Shown here: positions 5,354 to 6,187 of the stretch, piece by piece | Layout of the letters: each line of letters opens with the position of its first letter | Position numbering within the stretch: the first letter of the stretch is position 1 | Source: CAXDOZ01 sp963991145 | Lineage (GTDB): Bacteria; Bacteroidota; Bacteroidia; Chitinophagales; JABDMM01 | Length of the DNA: 6,187 nucleotides | Assembly: GCA_963991145.1 (NCBI GenBank) | Contig: CAXDOZ010000131.1 | Coordinates: forward strand, 1-6,187 | Direction of reading: 5' to 3' | Program-made: the position numbers and the translations under genes | Notes under the pieces: generated by a model | Seen by the model: the letters and a program-made list of their open reading frames with translations, nothing else | The model's database searches: none | What the model was told of the DNA's origin: nothing

Positions 5354-6187
5354 TTAATTCTCGCCAAACATATCGCGCATTCGATCAAAGAAACCTTTGT
5401 CGTTCTTGCCAGGTTTGGGTTGGAAGTTATCACTATCGCGAAGTTTCTCGATAATCTTTTGCTCTTCTTTAGTCAAAGTTTTCGGCGTCCATACATTCAC
5501 ATCGATCAACTGATCTCCTTTGCCGTATGAATTGATTGACGGAAGACCCTTGCTCTTCAATCTGAAGACCTTTCCACTTTGAGTACCAGCTGGTACTGTG
5601 ATCTTGGCCTTACCATCGATTGTAGGAACTTCAACCTTTGTTCCCAGAGCAGCATCAGCAAAGTTGATATGCAAGCTGTACACAACGTGCTCTCCTTCTC
5701 TTTGAAGCTCTTCGTGTGGAATCTCCTCAATTAAAATGATAAGGTCACCTGCCGGGCCACCCATTGGACCCTGATTTCCTTTACCATTCATAGAGAGCTG
5801 CATTCCTTCGCTTACTCCGGCTGGAATATTGATCGAAATAACCTCTTCCTGACGGATCAATCCATCGCCACTTCCTCCACTGGCAACCTTTCCGGTTCCA
5901 TTACAGGTTGGACAGGTTGTAGTCGTTTGCATTTGTCCGAGAATGGTATTTTGAACACGTCTTACTGCACCAGTTCCACCACAGGTTTTACAGGTATCAA
6001 ATGTTGCTTTTGGATCAGCAACCTGACGGTTGACTTTGACTTTCTTCTCAACGCCGTTCGCGATCTCTTTCAAAGTAAGCTTGACCTTGATTCTAAGGTT
6101 TGACCCTCTTCTTCCTCTCGCTCGACCTCCTCGTGCACCTCCGCCGAAAAAGGACTCAAATCCTCCTCCACCGGCGCCTCCAAAAAT
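5354..6187 (-). CDS. dnaJ: Chaperone DnaJ, partial (N-terminal J-domain outside the window), with reduced zinc finger
   Basis: The last 277 residues of a DnaJ (Hsp40); about 100 residues, including the J-domain and its HPD motif, lie beyond the right edge. In order: a Gly/Phe/Arg-rich linker (FGGAGGGGFESFFGGG then RG repeats), client-binding domain I starting LRIKVKLTLKEIANG, a cysteine zinc-finger insert, INIPAGVSEGMQLSMNGKGN, the second beta domain (DAALGTKVEVPTIDG, KITVPAGTQSGKVFRLKSKGLP), then the YGKGDQLIDVNVWTPK end and a charged tail. It recruits clients to DnaK. The zinc insert has only two of the usual four CxxCxGxG motifs: CKTCGGTG (5969-5992) and CPTCNGTG (5891-5914). These correspond to motifs 2 and 3 (zinc centre II). 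Motif 1 is replaced by ADPKATFD and motif 4 by a Gly/Ser linker. A TTG at 6073 is not the start, because the frame and domain continue upstream. It is the most upstream visible gene of the operon; grpE may lie farther upstream. Confidence 0.93.
   Translation of the reverse strand: MFGGAGGGGFESFFGGGARGGRARGRRGSNLRIKVKLTLKEIANGVEKKVKVNRQVADPKATFDTCKTCGGTGAVRRVQNTILGQMQTTTTCPTCNGTGKVASGGSGDGLIRQEEVISINIPAGVSEGMQLSMNGKGNQGPMGGPAGDLIILIEEIPHEELQREGEHVVYSLHINFADAALGTKVEVPTIDGKAKITVPAGTQSGKVFRLKSKGLPSINSYGKGDQLIDVNVWTPKTLTKEEQKIIEKLRDSDNFQPKPGKNDKGFFDRMRDMFGEN
5365..5372 (-). promoter_or_regulatory. Possible internal promoter element upstream of the ABC ATPase gene
   Basis: On the - strand, TATGTTTG matches TAnnTTTG inside the last codons of dnaJ (Met-Phe). 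It would give a start near 5358, just ahead of the ATPase ATG at 5351. A TTTG lies upstream at 5386-5389, but the 13-bp spacer is short. A few such matches are expected by chance in a window of this size, so this is weak. Confidence 0.2.

Noticed and set aside
4221..5454. Plus-strand open frames antisense to the ABC and dnaJ genes
   Set aside because: No recognisable domains; they are explained as reverse-frame shadows of well-supported genes.
5843..6022. Frameshift as the cause of the missing DnaJ zinc motifs
   Set aside because: The frame stays open, the flanking DnaJ sequence is normal on both sides, and motifs 2 and 3 between the two changed spots are intact.
5354..6073. A separate short protein starting at TTG 6073
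   Set aside because: The frame continues to the window edge and encodes the DnaJ Gly/Phe/Arg linker and the start of its client-binding domain.

Overview
The window looks like chromosome of a Bacteroidota bacterium, probably a marine Cytophagales-type lineage. The signs are moderate-to-low GC, the C-terminus of a TonB-dependent outer-membrane receptor, two exact TAnnTTTG promoter elements typical of this phylum, no purine-rich Shine-Dalgarno sequences of note, and a DnaJ whose linker and client-binding domain read like those of that group. The genus is not certain from the sequence.

Layout. Positions 1-305 (+) hold the 3' end of a TonB-dependent receptor gene, followed by a good intrinsic terminator (385-413). 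Next come two separately promoted + strand genes: a small exported MORN-repeat protein (439-849), and a calcineurin-like metallophosphoesterase of the UDP-2,3-diacylglucosamine diphosphatase (LpxH-like) family. The latter starts most credibly at GTG 946, because the more upstream TTG at 910 lies inside the promoter. This gene converges at 1809 on a - strand operon, with a 7-bp palindromic hairpin (1822-1839) filling the 30-bp gap.

The - strand operon, in transcription order, is: dnaJ (5354 to beyond the right edge, J-domain not visible); an ABC exporter ATPase (4437-5351, 2 bp after dnaJ); its ABC-2 permease (3137-4453, overlapping the ATPase gene by 17 bp); and a secreted, cysteine-free coiled-coil protein of unknown function (1840-3120, 16 bp after the permease). 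The ATPase and permease form one NatA/NatB (YhaQ/YhaP)-like exporter. The dense packing suggests that chaperone, exporter and coiled-coil protein are co-expressed, possibly as an envelope or protein stress unit, but this is inference.

The most unusual item is the DnaJ zinc-finger region. Of the four canonical CxxCxGxG motifs only the second and third remain, which together form zinc centre II. Motifs 1 and 4, which form zinc centre I, are both gone, with the reading frame intact. The second point of interest is the link between this exporter and a roughly 280-residue extracytoplasmic coiled coil. No mobile elements, CRISPR arrays, tRNAs or rRNAs are seen, and I see no clear-cut novel defence or mobile system.
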